Source: G965197405 sp965197405
Lineage (GTDB): Bacteria; Chloroflexota; Dehalococcoidia; Lucifugimonadales; JAGWBF01
Reading direction: 5' to 3'
NCBI GenBank assembly: GCA_965197405.1
Contig: OZ240206.1
Coordinates: 1,178,001 to 1,242,000 of the forward strand
DNA length: 64,000 nucleotides
Shown here: piece after piece, positions 51,949-60,838 of the stretch
How positions within the stretch are numbered: position 1 is the first letter of the stretch
Layout: each line of letters starts with the position of its first letter
Program-made: the position numbers and the translations under genes
Notes under the pieces: generated by a model
Database searches by the model: none
What the model saw: only the letters and a program-made list of their open reading frames with translations
What the model was told of the DNA's origin: nothing

Positions 51949-52085
51949 GAGCAATGGCGACCACGCTCGACCGCTTAACGGATGGACTCCATAGTCATGG
52001 ACTGAGTTGTGGGGGGTCGCCGGAAACCGGACGCCAAAGGTGATATTCCACGACTATAGAGACCGGGGGACGACAATCCCACTAC

Positions 52086-52790
52086 TCACGCTGGCCTGGC
52101 CACAGCCAGCCCCCAGACCTGGGAAGCCCCTGCGTCCTTCAACGCCCCGGCGCAGGCCGACATGGTAGCGCCCGTAGTAGCTATATCATCTACCAGAAGT
52201 ACCGACTGTCCGTTGCCATCGCCGGTACATGAGAAGCTGCCTGCGACGTTGTTCCATCGCTCTGCGCGACCGGCCATTTGTCGCTGGGATGGCGTATCCC
52301 TGGTCTGTACTATCAGGTTCTCATTGACTGGCAAGCCGGTTATCTTGCCCAGCTCCCGTCCCAGTAGCACCGCCTGATTGAAGCCCCGGCTTCGCAAGCG
52401 GCGGGAATGACTGGGGACCGGAACGATAACGCCCCCCGGCATTGGGTTGGAGTGGAGATACTCGGCCAATACCCGTGCCAACTCGGGGGCCATGGCGTGC
52501 GTGCGTTGAAGCTTGAAATCAACGATGGCCCTCTGGATGAGACTACCTTCGACGTAGAGAAAGGGCGCCCGGATCCCATCCACCGCTACCGGCGACCTTT
52601 CGCACCAGTCGCATAGACGCCTGTACCCAGGACGAGCGCACACTGGGCAATAGGGCAGCGTCAGTCTGGGCATACCGGCCATACAGAGTCCGCACAGGAA
52701 CTTACCCTCTCTGCCGCATCCAAGGCAGTGGATGGGAAATACGGCATCCAGAGCGGACCTGGTCAGCCTGGCGAGTAGGCCCTTCATCAT
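52086..52790 (-). CDS. comF: ComF family phosphoribosyltransferase-like protein
   Basis: The 234-residue protein begins with a double zinc-finger-like region (CLGCGREGKFLCGLC, CPVCARPGYRRLCDWC), then VPVPSHSRRLRSRGFNQA and the PRPP-binding motif VLLVDDIATTGAT. ComF takes part in DNA uptake for natural transformation in several bacteria and in DNA-repair-related roles elsewhere. The gene starts 13 bases after the stop of the FAD oxidoreductase, so both are probably on one transcript. Confidence 0.88.
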   Translation of the reverse strand: MMKGLLARLTRSALDAVFPIHCLGCGREGKFLCGLCMAGMPRLTLPYCPVCARPGYRRLCDWCERSPVAVDGIRAPFLYVEGSLIQRAIVDFKLQRTHAMAPELARVLAEYLHSNPMPGGVIVPVPSHSRRLRSRGFNQAVLLGRELGKITGLPVNENLIVQTRDTPSQRQMAGRAERWNNVAGSFSCTGDGNGQSVLLVDDIATTGATMSACAGALKDAGASQVWGLAVARPA

Positions 52791-52803
52791 GGGCTAGTCT
52801 CAT

Positions 52804-53949
52804 CTAGGGGAACCGGCCTGGCCTATATTCCTTTAGCGCCTCTACCCGGGCGCCATCAACGATTTCCAGTGTGGCTAACTCGCCTATCAGGGGCGCAAGA
52901 GTGACGCCACTGTGGGTGAGCGCGATATATATGTTAGGCACCTTTTCCGAGAACCCCAGAATAGGGTAGCCGTCCAGGGGCATGGGGCGATAACCTACGG
53001 GCACCGGGATAGATCGCGCTCCGGCTAAAGCTGGCAAATAGCTCCTGGCGCGGGATAGCAGATCATCGGCGTGTTGTTGTGAATCGTCCCTTCTGAGGCT
53101 CTCCTGAGTCCCCTCACCAATCATCACTGTTCCATCATCGTTCTGACGCAGGTGAATTTCCGCGCGCTCAACGTCCAGGGCCGGGGTGTTCAGCACCGAG
53201 ACCTTGTGCAACACCGGCGGAAGGGGAGTGGTCCGGACGACCACTCCGGGGCTTTCCTCCTGGGGAACTCTTATCCCGGCCATGGCAGCCAGCCGGGTGG
53301 TATCCACACCGGCGGCCAGCACTACCGCATCGCAACCTATGTCTCCTCCGGTCGTATGTACCGCCTCCACTCGCGGTGTGCCATCACCTTTTCTCTCAAG
53401 TGCCAGACCGGTCACTGCCGTGTCCCGTCGCACTGTCGTATTCCAGTGGGCAGCCCATTTGAGACAAGCGTCAACTACGCTTTGGGGATTCACCCGTCCG
53501 TCAAGCTCATGCAGCGCTGCCGCAGCAACCGTCCCCGGAGAGATGCCCGGTTCAAGCTCTCGCAATTCCGACTCATCTATAGTCCTGCTAGGGTATCCCC
53601 ACCCTTGAAGCTGGCGGACAAGCTTCTGCATCTCCTCGGCACCCTCCGGAGTGGAGGCCCAACGAAGCTCTCCTCCCCAGCGCAATCCGATGTCGCCCTG
53701 CAACTGGTGAGCGAACCGGTCCCACTTCTCCAGGGACCGCCGGTTGAAATCGTGGTAGGAGGCCGGAGTCTTTGCGGTGGCGTTGATCCAGGCGAAGGAA
53801 TGGCTGGATGCGCCGGAGCCTGGTTGACGTTTTTCAATGACAGTCACCGATACGCCACGCCGCGCCAGATGATAGGTGATAGATGCGCCTACGATACCCG
53901 CCCCTATCACGGCTACCCGCAACCCGCTTTTACGCTGCCCCTGCTCCAT
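52804..53949 (-). CDS. FAD-dependent oxidoreductase (DAO family)
   Basis: The 381-residue protein has the N-terminal dinucleotide motif GAGIVGASITYHLARRG, then GSGASSHSFAWINATAKTP near the flavin, and a C-terminal GYRPMPLDGYPILGF segment, all typical of the D-amino-acid oxidase/glycine oxidase group. Its substrate is an amine or amino acid, not determinable here. GAGAAGGACTC precedes the ATG. It is upstream of comF on the same strand. Confidence 0.86.
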   Translation of the reverse strand: MEQGQRKSGLRVAVIGAGIVGASITYHLARRGVSVTVIEKRQPGSGASSHSFAWINATAKTPASYHDFNRRSLEKWDRFAHQLQGDIGLRWGGELRWASTPEGAEEMQKLVRQLQGWGYPSRTIDESELRELEPGISPGTVAAAALHELDGRVNPQSVVDACLKWAAHWNTTVRRDTAVTGLALERKGDGTPRVEAVHTTGGDIGCDAVVLAAGVDTTRLAAMAGIRVPQEESPGVVVRTTPLPPVLHKVSVLNTPALDVERAEIHLRQNDDGTVMIGEGTQESLRRDDSQQHADDLLSRARSYLPALAGARSIPVPVGYRPMPLDGYPILGFSEKVPNIYIALTHSGVTLAPLIGELATLEIVDGARVEALKEYRPGRFP

Positions 53950-54057
53950 GAGTCCTTCTCCTCCTTGCCCCCGTACCTCGTTCTGACCACCAGGTCCCTC
54001 CCCATTATAGCGCAGAACACCTGGGCAGGAGGGGAGGTCAAACTGCTCCGGCGATGC

Positions 54058-54112
54058 GCCAGGGCCGTTTCATCGTCATCCACCGTTCAAACCGGAGAGC
54101 CGGAATGACGCG
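54058..54112. repeat. Decayed family A fragment
   Basis: CAGGGCCGTTTCATCGTCAT and CCGGAATGACGCG retain the outer and inner arm ends but the centre is lost. It is followed by ATTTTCATGGTAAT (54129-54142), the 14-mer shared with 2588-2601 and, inverted, 309-322. No gene in 53950-54213. Confidence 0.45.
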
Positions 54113-54213
54113 ACGGGGTTTGCGGGTCATTTTCATGGTAATTGCAGATAGCCTTGTGAAGGCCAGGCAAGAGGATGAAAACCGGCTATTTTCATAATAA
54201 GACGCCAGGCTCG

Positions 54214-54426
54214 TCAAGCCTCAGCGATGTAGTGTAACGTGACTGCCCTGTCGTCTTCGACAATCTGATAGTACACCGTCAATGGAGGGTTGGTGTTTAG
54301 AGGCAAGGCCCACAATAACGTCCCCGGTACCCTCTGTCCAAGATAGGGGTCTTTGGCCAGCCAACAGTCGAAGTTGAACCAGAGCTCGTCCCAGTATTCG
54401 AGCTTACCCATCCAAAGCTGGGCCAA
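54214..54426 (-). CDS. ParE/RelE-like toxin of a Panacea-type pair (start uncertain)
   Basis: From TTG 54426 the product has 70 residues, with KLEYWDELWFNFDCWLAKDP, GQRVPGTLLWALPL and LTVYYQIVEDDRAVTLHYI, resembling a RelE/ParE-fold toxin C-terminus. The same frame continues upstream with convincing protein (VVPAATTDEFDKLAQLW) to ATA at 54463-54465, which overlaps the stop of the antitoxin gene as ATAG. If ATA replaced an ATG, the toxin gene would be start-impaired; otherwise it uses ATA or TTG. It is the second gene of the pair on the minus strand. Confidence 0.55.
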   Translation of the reverse strand: MAQLWMGKLEYWDELWFNFDCWLAKDPYLGQRVPGTLLWALPLNTNPPLTVYYQIVEDDRAVTLHYIAEA

Positions 54427-54461
54427 CTTGTCGAATTCATCGGTGGTCGCAGCTGGTACAA

Positions 54462-55010
54462 CTATGAAGCCAGCAGACCCAAGTTCGTGGCTAGCTCGCG
54501 TCCAGTTTCGACCTGCTCAGGGGTCAATGGGTCCGAGGACACCCACGCCAGATGGTAGGGCATATCCTCATAGTCCTGGGTAGCCCGCCATGCCCACTCT
54601 TGATGAGAGTAGTCGCTGATGCTGCGGGCGTTGAGCGCCCAGAACTCTGTGATCACGTCTTCAATGATGGCGAGCTCTTGTCGAGAAAACAGGGAAAGGT
54701 CAGCGCCTCTTTGAGGCACGAGCCGCTCTTGGGTCCCGGTGAATCGAGGGCGATACTCGCACGAGGCATCTCCACTGTCGAGGAGGTACTTCCTGGCGCT
54801 CATCAACTCGCGCGGCGCCGGGCCAGCCGGCAGGTGGCAATACGTCGCCCCTGTGATGGAGGTCCCCAGCAAGCGGTAACTGCCGAAGTCCATGTAGAAC
54901 AGGAGCTTGTTGAGCTTTGTCGCGCCGAACCGCGGGTCGCGCTGGGAACGCTGGGCGACGTATAGGACCAGCTCCTGAAATTTCTTCTCGTTAAACTCTA
55001 TTTCCTTCAC
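54462..55010 (-). CDS. Panacea (DUF4065/SocA-like) domain antitoxin
   Basis: I start at GTG 55010 (182 residues), preceded by GAGGTGCTTCT; the frame opens at 55079. FGATKLNKLLFYMDFGSYRL and the following GPAPRELMSARKYLL are the core of the Panacea/DUF4065 domain. Such proteins act as versatile antitoxins (PanA) paired with diverse toxins, and include the ClpX adaptor SocA. The next gene on the strand encodes a small ParE-like protein, so this is probably a toxin-antitoxin pair. Confidence 0.75.
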   Translation of the reverse strand: MKEIEFNEKKFQELVLYVAQRSQRDPRFGATKLNKLLFYMDFGSYRLLGTSITGATYCHLPAGPAPRELMSARKYLLDSGDASCEYRPRFTGTQERLVPQRGADLSLFSRQELAIIEDVITEFWALNARSISDYSHQEWAWRATQDYEDMPYHLAWVSSDPLTPEQVETGRELATNLGLLAS

Positions 55011-55138
55011 AGAAGCACCTCTTACCAATGTGCCTGACTCCTGCTGTATTTTGGATGCGCTATTGTAACATTCCGACATAAATGCCTACAACGCCCACAG
55101 GTCTGTACAGTGCCCGCAGCTACGCCAGAGCGAGAAGG

Positions 55139-56116
55139 CTATCTGCTCAGCGCCAGGATGACAACGGCCGTCGCCACCCATGCCAACACGGCTATCAGCA
55201 GGGGCTTGTCCCTGATTATCACCAGCTCCGGGCTTTCGGTCTCGTTGGTCTGGTTCACCAGGTAGATGTACCGGAAAAGCCCGAATATCACGAAGGGCAC
55301 CGTCAACATCATGCTGTGGTTGGCGGGGACGTTGCTCGCCGTGAACGTGTAGAGGGTGTAGGCCACCAGGGTCGCGGTGCTGGCCACGGTAATTAGCTGG
55401 CTGAGGAACTGGGCGCTGTACTCGTTCAGAACGGCCCTCTGGTTTGCCGCGTTGCTTCCGGCGGACCTGAGCTCGCTGTACCTTTTACCCAGAGCTACAA
55501 ATAGCGCCCCCAGGCCTATGGTGGTGTACAGCCAGGGCGATACGGTTACATCTATGATTAGCGCTCCGGCCACCACCCTCAGCAGATACCCCGTGGCTAC
55601 TATCATCACGTCCAGGATAACCATCCTCTTGAGGAAGGAGGAATAGGCGAAGTGCATTGCCACGAATACCACGCACACTATGCCAAAGCCCGTACTCATC
55701 ACGAAGCTGCCCGCGAGGGACAAACCCAGCAGCAGCACGGCGATAGCCTGTGCCGCAGCCACCGGCAGTTCTCCCGAGGCGATGGGCCTCATACGCTTGC
55801 GCGGGTGCTCCCTATCCTTCTCCCGGTCGAATATGTCGTTGATGATGTAGATGGCCCCGGAGAGGGCGCAAAATATGACCGCCCCCGCCAGGGTCTGAAG
55901 AAAGAGCTCGCCCAGAAGCCCCGCCTCGTCCACAGACCACCGCTCGTTCACGGCGAAGGCCAGGGGGAAAAACACCAGGAAGCTCTTCGTCCACTGTACC
56001 GGACGCGTGGCCAGCACCGCTCCTCTGGCGAGGACGAAGGCCCCGGGGAGCGACGCTCCACCCTTCCCGCTTATGTGCCGGGCGGCTGAGCCGGCGGGCC
56101 GGTCTTTACCTGCCAT
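55139..56116 (-). CDS. UbiA prenyltransferase family, decaprenyl-phosphate phosphoribosyltransferase-like
   Basis: I start at ATG 56116 (325 residues) because AAGGAAG lies just upstream; the frame opens at 56197. It has about eight to nine transmembrane helices and the two Asp motifs: NDIFDREKDREHPRKRMRPIASG in the first loop is the DxxxDRxxDxxHPxKR form of the DPPR synthase subgroup. That subgroup attaches phosphoribose to decaprenyl phosphate as an arabinose donor precursor. It overlaps the flippase-like gene by 11 bases, suggesting an envelope-related operon. Confidence 0.85.
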   Translation of the reverse strand: MAGKDRPAGSAARHISGKGGASLPGAFVLARGAVLATRPVQWTKSFLVFFPLAFAVNERWSVDEAGLLGELFLQTLAGAVIFCALSGAIYIINDIFDREKDREHPRKRMRPIASGELPVAAAQAIAVLLLGLSLAGSFVMSTGFGIVCVVFVAMHFAYSSFLKRMVILDVMIVATGYLLRVVAGALIIDVTVSPWLYTTIGLGALFVALGKRYSELRSAGSNAANQRAVLNEYSAQFLSQLITVASTATLVAYTLYTFTASNVPANHSMMLTVPFVIFGLFRYIYLVNQTNETESPELVIIRDKPLLIAVLAWVATAVVILALSR

Positions 56117-57113
56117 ATAGCTTCCTTTCCTCCATTCCCTGGTCTGGCTGCCCCGGCGCATCGGGGTAGGGGGCAGCAGGCTCGATCTCCGGGTCAACCC
56201 TCCTGGGCATATATACCTGTACGTATATGAGGGCCAGTAGACCTATTATCACCGCGAACCAGAGGGTACAGACCCGGACTATAAAGGTGGCGGTCAAAGC
56301 CGGTGTCTTGGGCAGGTCCATCTGTTGCAGCAGCGCTACCATCCCCCCTTCGGTGCCCACCAGACCGCCGGGGAGCATCGTGATGGCTCCCAGCAGGGTG
56401 GCTACGCAGTATATTGAGATTGCGTGGCCCAGGGATACGCTCTCGCCCAGGCCGTAGAGCACCAGCCACAGGGCGCACCCCTCGGCAAACCACGCCAGCA
56501 GGCCCAGCGCAAGCGCCATCGCCAGGGGCTTCACCGAGAAGACCTGCCGGAAGGCGCTCCTTGACGTGTCCAGGAAGTGCCTCCAGCGCTGGGGCAAGGG
56601 CAGAAGGAGCAGCTTGTCACTCCCCCAGGACGAGAGCACCAGGAGGGCGAATAGACCAAAGAGGGCCAGTATCGCCAGCGCAATCGCCCATCCATAGGGG
56701 ACCAGTGTCAGGCCCCACAGGCTGAGAAGCAGCACTGAGATGAGGTCCGTGATGCGCTCGGCGATCACTGCGGAGGAGGAGAGGGCCACGGGGACATCCA
56801 GCTTCTCTTTGAGGAAATAGGACTTGGCTAGCTCGCCCACGCGGCCCGGGCTTATCGCCATGCTCAGGCCCGCCACGAATATGACGGCGCTATCTCCGAG
56901 ACCTATCCGGACTCCCAGCAGTCTGAGGTAGCATTGCCAGCGCGCCAGGCGGAAGAGGTAGTTGATCAAGGCGAGGCCAAGGGCCATGAACCAGTAGGCC
57001 ACCGGAAAGGAAGCTATCTGGTCGAGAAGCTCCGGCAGGTCTCCGTAGAGGGCCAGACCGGCGAATACGGCTATAGCCAGAAGGACGAAGGTTATCAGGC
57101 CGCGACGCTTCAT
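56106..57113 (-). CDS. Lysylphosphatidylglycerol synthase-like transmembrane (flippase) protein
   Basis: The 335-residue protein has about eight transmembrane helices; FRLARWQCYLRLLGVRIGLG, VAGLSMAISPGRVGELAKSY and LGAITMLPGGLVGTEGGMV are the signatures of the LPG_synthase_TM (AglD/MprF flippase) family (UPF0104). It probably translocates or flips a lipid-linked compound. The overlap with the UbiA gene suggests the two act on the same prenyl-linked substrate. Confidence 0.85.
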   Translation of the reverse strand: MKRRGLITFVLLAIAVFAGLALYGDLPELLDQIASFPVAYWFMALGLALINYLFRLARWQCYLRLLGVRIGLGDSAVIFVAGLSMAISPGRVGELAKSYFLKEKLDVPVALSSSAVIAERITDLISVLLLSLWGLTLVPYGWAIALAILALFGLFALLVLSSWGSDKLLLLPLPQRWRHFLDTSRSAFRQVFSVKPLAMALALGLLAWFAEGCALWLVLYGLGESVSLGHAISIYCVATLLGAITMLPGGLVGTEGGMVALLQQMDLPKTPALTATFIVRVCTLWFAVIIGLLALIYVQVYMPRRVDPEIEPAAPYPDAPGQPDQGMEERKLYGR

Positions 57114-57278
57114 TCCTCTTTACAATCCTGGCCCGCAAACCACCAGCAAGACTGGCCTGAATAAGGCTTATAAACTATGGTGAGGCTTGCCGCCGTTACT
57201 GTCAAGCGCACGGCTGCTTTACGGGGGCAGGGCATGTGCAAAGTCGGCACAAATGTCACAAGAGAGGTTTAAGAAGTC

Positions 57279-57372
57279 CCTTCTCCCTTGACGGGAGAAG
57301 GCTAGGATGAGGGTGACGACCTTGCCGAGGGGAACGCCCCCTCACCCTAACCCTCTCCCGCGAGGGGAGAGG
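57279..57372. repeat. Family C element without gene (compact copy)
   Basis: The left arm is CCTTCTCCC-TTGAC-GGGAGAAGG followed by CTAGGATGAGGGTG; the right arm is CCCCCTCACCCTAA followed by CCTCTCCC-GCGA-GGGGAGAGG. The 21-base centre has no gene. It is the cleanest non-autonomous copy of the element around the DUF559 gene. It lies in the gap 57114-57441, which has no gene. Confidence 0.75.
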
Positions 57373-57441
57373 AGACTTTGCACAGGCCATGTATACGGGG
57401 GCAGGACGAGCGCCTTGGCTCACCTCCCAGAGGGGGTCCGG

Positions 57442-57816
57442 CTATCCCGTCATCTCCAGGACCTCAAGGCGGACGCCCTCCGGGCCTTCGAAGAAGCAGA
57501 CCTTCCGGCCATCCGGCAGGTTACGCTCCTCCAGGATACGGTTGCCGCTGCCTTTGAGCTGCTCCACAGTGCCGGGCAGGTCGTCGGTGTCAATGGCTAC
57601 GTGCTCGAGGCCGTAGAACTGGTCCAGCTCTTGGCCCGGGACGAATCCGGTCACGTTCAACGGGACCCCGTGCAGGTCCACACGGAAGCCTATGGGGGTC
57701 CCGCCCGGACTTATCTCCGACACTATCTTGGCTCCCAGGTTGTCCACGTACCACTGGGCCGTCTTCTGCGGGTCAGGGGTCTTGAAGTGGAGATGGTTAA
57801 TCTTGAATGCCGCCAC
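57442..57816 (-). CDS. VOC (glyoxalase/bleomycin resistance) family protein
   Basis: The 124-residue single-domain protein has paired beta-alpha-beta-beta-beta units: INHLHFKTPDPQKTAQWYVD, GLEHVAIDTDDLPGTVEQLK and GVRLEVLEMTG, with His and Glu positioned as metal ligands. It starts at GTG with AAGGAGGTATGCT upstream. VOC enzymes include glyoxalases, dioxygenases and epimerases; the substrate is unknown. Confidence 0.85.
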   Translation of the reverse strand: MAAFKINHLHFKTPDPQKTAQWYVDNLGAKIVSEISPGGTPIGFRVDLHGVPLNVTGFVPGQELDQFYGLEHVAIDTDDLPGTVEQLKGSGNRILEERNLPDGRKVCFFEGPEGVRLEVLEMTG

Positions 57817-57933
57817 AGCATACCTCCTTCGGTGTCTGTGTAGTGGTGCCGCTACTAACGCGCGACTGTGAGGAACAGTCGTAGGATAGACCAGGACTAT
57901 TGCCAGGTCAAGGCACTCTGAGAAGCCGTGAGG

Positions 57934-60708
57934 CTACTCCATGTCCCCCCAGGTATAGCCGGTCTTCACGTCCACCTTCAGGGGGACGGTCAGGCCCATA
58001 GCGCGGGGCATCTCGTCGTAGATAATCTCCTTCAGGGCCTCCACCTCCTCCACGGGCACCTCAAACATAAGCTCGTCGTGGACCTGGAGGAGCATCCTGG
58101 TGCGCAGGTCAGCCTCCTCTATGCGGTGATGCACCTGTATCATGGCCAGCTTCATGATGTCGGCCGCGCCCCCCTGTATGGGCATGTTCACCGCGGCCCG
58201 CTCCGCTGCCTGCCGCACGTTGTAGCTGCTGCCGTTGATGTCGGCTATGTAGCGGCGCCGGCCCAGGGGTGTGGCCACATAGCCGTCCGCCCTCACCTGC
58301 TCCTTGACAGTCTCGATGTAATGCCTGATGCCGGGGTACTTGGCAAAGTAGGTCTCGATGAACTTCTGGCCCTCATCCGGGCTGAACTCCGTCTGCTGGG
58401 AGATGCCGTAGGGAGACAGGCCGTATATGACGCCGAAGTTCAGTATCTTGGCGATGCGCCTCATGTCCGCCGTGACCCGGTCTATGGGCACGTCATACAT
58501 TAGGGAAGCCGTGGCTGAGTGGATGTCTTCTCCCTTCTGGAACGCCTCGACCAGGCCTTCGTCCCGGGAGAGGTCGGCAAGAACGCGCAGCTCTATCTGG
58601 GAGTAGTCGGCGGAGAGGAGAAGCCAGTCGGGGTAGCTCTCGGCTATGAAGGCCCTCCTCACCTGCCTGCCCAGCTCGGTGCGCACGGGGATGTTCTGGA
58701 GATTCGGGTCGCTGCTGGACACCCTGCCCGTGGCCGAGCCTGTCTGGTGGTAGCTGGTGTGAAGCCTGCCGGTACGAGGGTTTATCATCTGGGGCAGGGC
58801 GTCCACGTAGGTGGACTTGAGCTTGGACAGCTGGCGGTACTCCAGGATTCTGTCTATCACCGGATGATAGCCTCTGAGGGCATCGAGGGAGTTGGCGTCG
58901 GTGGAGTAGCCGGTCTTGGTGCGCTTGGTCTTGGGAAGCTGAAGCTCATTAAAGAAGAGGTCGCTCAGCTGCTGGGGTGAGTTCATGTTGAACTCGTGGC
59001 CCACCAGGTCATATGAATCCTTCTGCACTTCCTTCAGCTGCCGGTCCAGGTCGCCGGACATCTGCTCCAGCGCTCCGGGTCCCAGGGATATACCCTCGCG
59101 CTGCATGTCAACCAGGACCGGGACCAAGGGCATCTCCATATCGGAGAAGAGGCCCCAGAACCCTTCCTGGCGCAGGGCTTCCTCCAGAACAGCGCGCAGG
59201 CGGCCCGTTATATCGGCGTCGGCGCAGGCGTAGTCGGAGGCCTTTTCCGCGGGCACGTGGTCCATGGTCGTCTGTTTTTTGCCAGTGCCTATCAAGTCCG
59301 TGATGGGTGTCATCTCCGTGTCCAGAATATCCAGGGCCAGGCTCTTCAGACCGAGCGCCTTCTTGGACAGGAGGTGGGCGGCAATCATAGTGTCGAAGTC
59401 CACGTTCCGGGTCTTGATGCCATAGTTGCTCACCACGGTGAGGTCATAGTTGGCATTATGGGCTGTCTTGCCTATCCGGGGCGATTCCAGGACCGGCCTC
59501 AGCTTTGACAACACCTCCTCCAGGGGAATCTGGGGGCCGTCCCTGTGGCCCACGGGCACGTACCAGGCCCGCCCCTGAGCCGTGGAGAAGCTGAGGCCCA
59601 CCAGGCCGGCCTTCATCTGGTCGGTGCTTGTGGTCTCCGTGTCAAAGGCGAAGCTGCCAGCGCGGGAAAGCTCCTCCAGCATCTCGTCCAGCTTTTCGCC
59701 GCTGTTGACCAGATGATAGTCCTCCGAGGAGGGCCTTTCTACCACCCGGGGGGCAGCCTCCTCCTGGGCTGTGCCGGGGCTTTCCAGGGGTCCGGGTATC
59801 CTGGAGGCCAGCCTGAAGAACTCCAGCTCTCGGAAGAGGTCTACCACGTTCCTCCGGTCATACTGCCCGAAGCGGCATAGCTCCTGGTCCAGCTCTATGG
59901 GCACGTCTCTCACGATGGTCGTAAGCTCCCTGCCCTGGAAGGCCCGCTCCCTGTTGGACAGTAGGGCTTCCCGGAGCCTGGGAGGGTTGACCCTGTCTAT
60001 GTTTTCATAGATGCCTTCAAGGCTGCCGAACTCGCCCATGAGCTTGATGGCCGTCTTCTCTCCTACGCCGGGGACGCCGGGTATGTTGTCCGAGGGGTCG
60101 CCTTTCAGGGCCTTCAGGTCCGGCTGCTGGGTGGGAACCAGCCCGCCGTAGCGGGACTTTACCCCGTTCTCGTCGTAAACCTCCCGCTTCTGGATGCTGT
60201 AGTGGAGGGCCACCCGCACCCAGGGGGAGACCAGCTGGAAGGTGTCCGTGTCCCCCGTGAGGATGACGGTCTCGAGGCCCTGCTCCTCGGATTTCCGGCA
60301 CAGGGTCCCTATAACGTCGTCGGCCTCATAGCCCTCCATCTCGAAGATAGGCACGTTGAAGGCGCGCATAAGCTGCCTTACCCGGTCGAACTGGGCCTCA
60401 AGCTCGGGAGGGGTCTCCGGTCTCTGGGCCTTGTACTCTTCATATTTGAGGTGGCGGAAGGTGGGCGTGGGCAGGTCGAAGGCGATGGCGCAGTGGGTGG
60501 GTGCCCATTCCTCAATGGATTTCAGGAACGCGTTGGTGAAGCCGAAGACTGCCGTTATGTCCTCACCGGTCTTGCTCACCGAGAGGTGCTGCCGGGGGCT
60601 GATTGCATGCCACGCCCTGTATATCTGGGCGTGGCCGTCTATGAGCATCAGCAGGGGCTTGTCTCTGGGCAGGAGCAGGGGTATCGTCCCATCTTTGCCA
60701 GTGGTCAT
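57934..60708 (-). CDS. polA: DNA polymerase I
   Basis: At 924 residues this is a full-length Pol I. The N-terminal 5'-nuclease domain has LLMLIDGHAQIYRAWHA, GYEADDVIGTL and the helix-hairpin-helix region NIPGVPGVGEKTA. The 3'-5' exonuclease domain keeps its metal ligands: Asp and Glu in FDTETTSTD, Asp in HNANYDLTV and the YACAD motif, so proofreading is likely active. Polymerase motifs A (DYSQIELRVLAD), B (RRIAKILNFGVIYGLSPYG) and C (QVHDELMFEV) are intact. GGCGGTGAGGC precedes the ATG. Confidence 0.96.
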   Translation of the reverse strand: MTTGKDGTIPLLLPRDKPLLMLIDGHAQIYRAWHAISPRQHLSVSKTGEDITAVFGFTNAFLKSIEEWAPTHCAIAFDLPTPTFRHLKYEEYKAQRPETPPELEAQFDRVRQLMRAFNVPIFEMEGYEADDVIGTLCRKSEEQGLETVILTGDTDTFQLVSPWVRVALHYSIQKREVYDENGVKSRYGGLVPTQQPDLKALKGDPSDNIPGVPGVGEKTAIKLMGEFGSLEGIYENIDRVNPPRLREALLSNRERAFQGRELTTIVRDVPIELDQELCRFGQYDRRNVVDLFRELEFFRLASRIPGPLESPGTAQEEAAPRVVERPSSEDYHLVNSGEKLDEMLEELSRAGSFAFDTETTSTDQMKAGLVGLSFSTAQGRAWYVPVGHRDGPQIPLEEVLSKLRPVLESPRIGKTAHNANYDLTVVSNYGIKTRNVDFDTMIAAHLLSKKALGLKSLALDILDTEMTPITDLIGTGKKQTTMDHVPAEKASDYACADADITGRLRAVLEEALRQEGFWGLFSDMEMPLVPVLVDMQREGISLGPGALEQMSGDLDRQLKEVQKDSYDLVGHEFNMNSPQQLSDLFFNELQLPKTKRTKTGYSTDANSLDALRGYHPVIDRILEYRQLSKLKSTYVDALPQMINPRTGRLHTSYHQTGSATGRVSSSDPNLQNIPVRTELGRQVRRAFIAESYPDWLLLSADYSQIELRVLADLSRDEGLVEAFQKGEDIHSATASLMYDVPIDRVTADMRRIAKILNFGVIYGLSPYGISQQTEFSPDEGQKFIETYFAKYPGIRHYIETVKEQVRADGYVATPLGRRRYIADINGSSYNVRQAAERAAVNMPIQGGAADIMKLAMIQVHHRIEEADLRTRMLLQVHDELMFEVPVEEVEALKEIIYDEMPRAMGLTVPLKVDVKTGYTWGDME

Positions 60709-60838
60709 GCCTCACCGCCTTCCATCTTTGCCCTTACACCGCGCAGATCATTCGCGTTCCCCTCACGCTGAGAAGAATAGGCGTCTGCCTGCATTATACA
60801 ACACTACGTCACTATGTCCGGGCCTGGTCCTAAATGTT

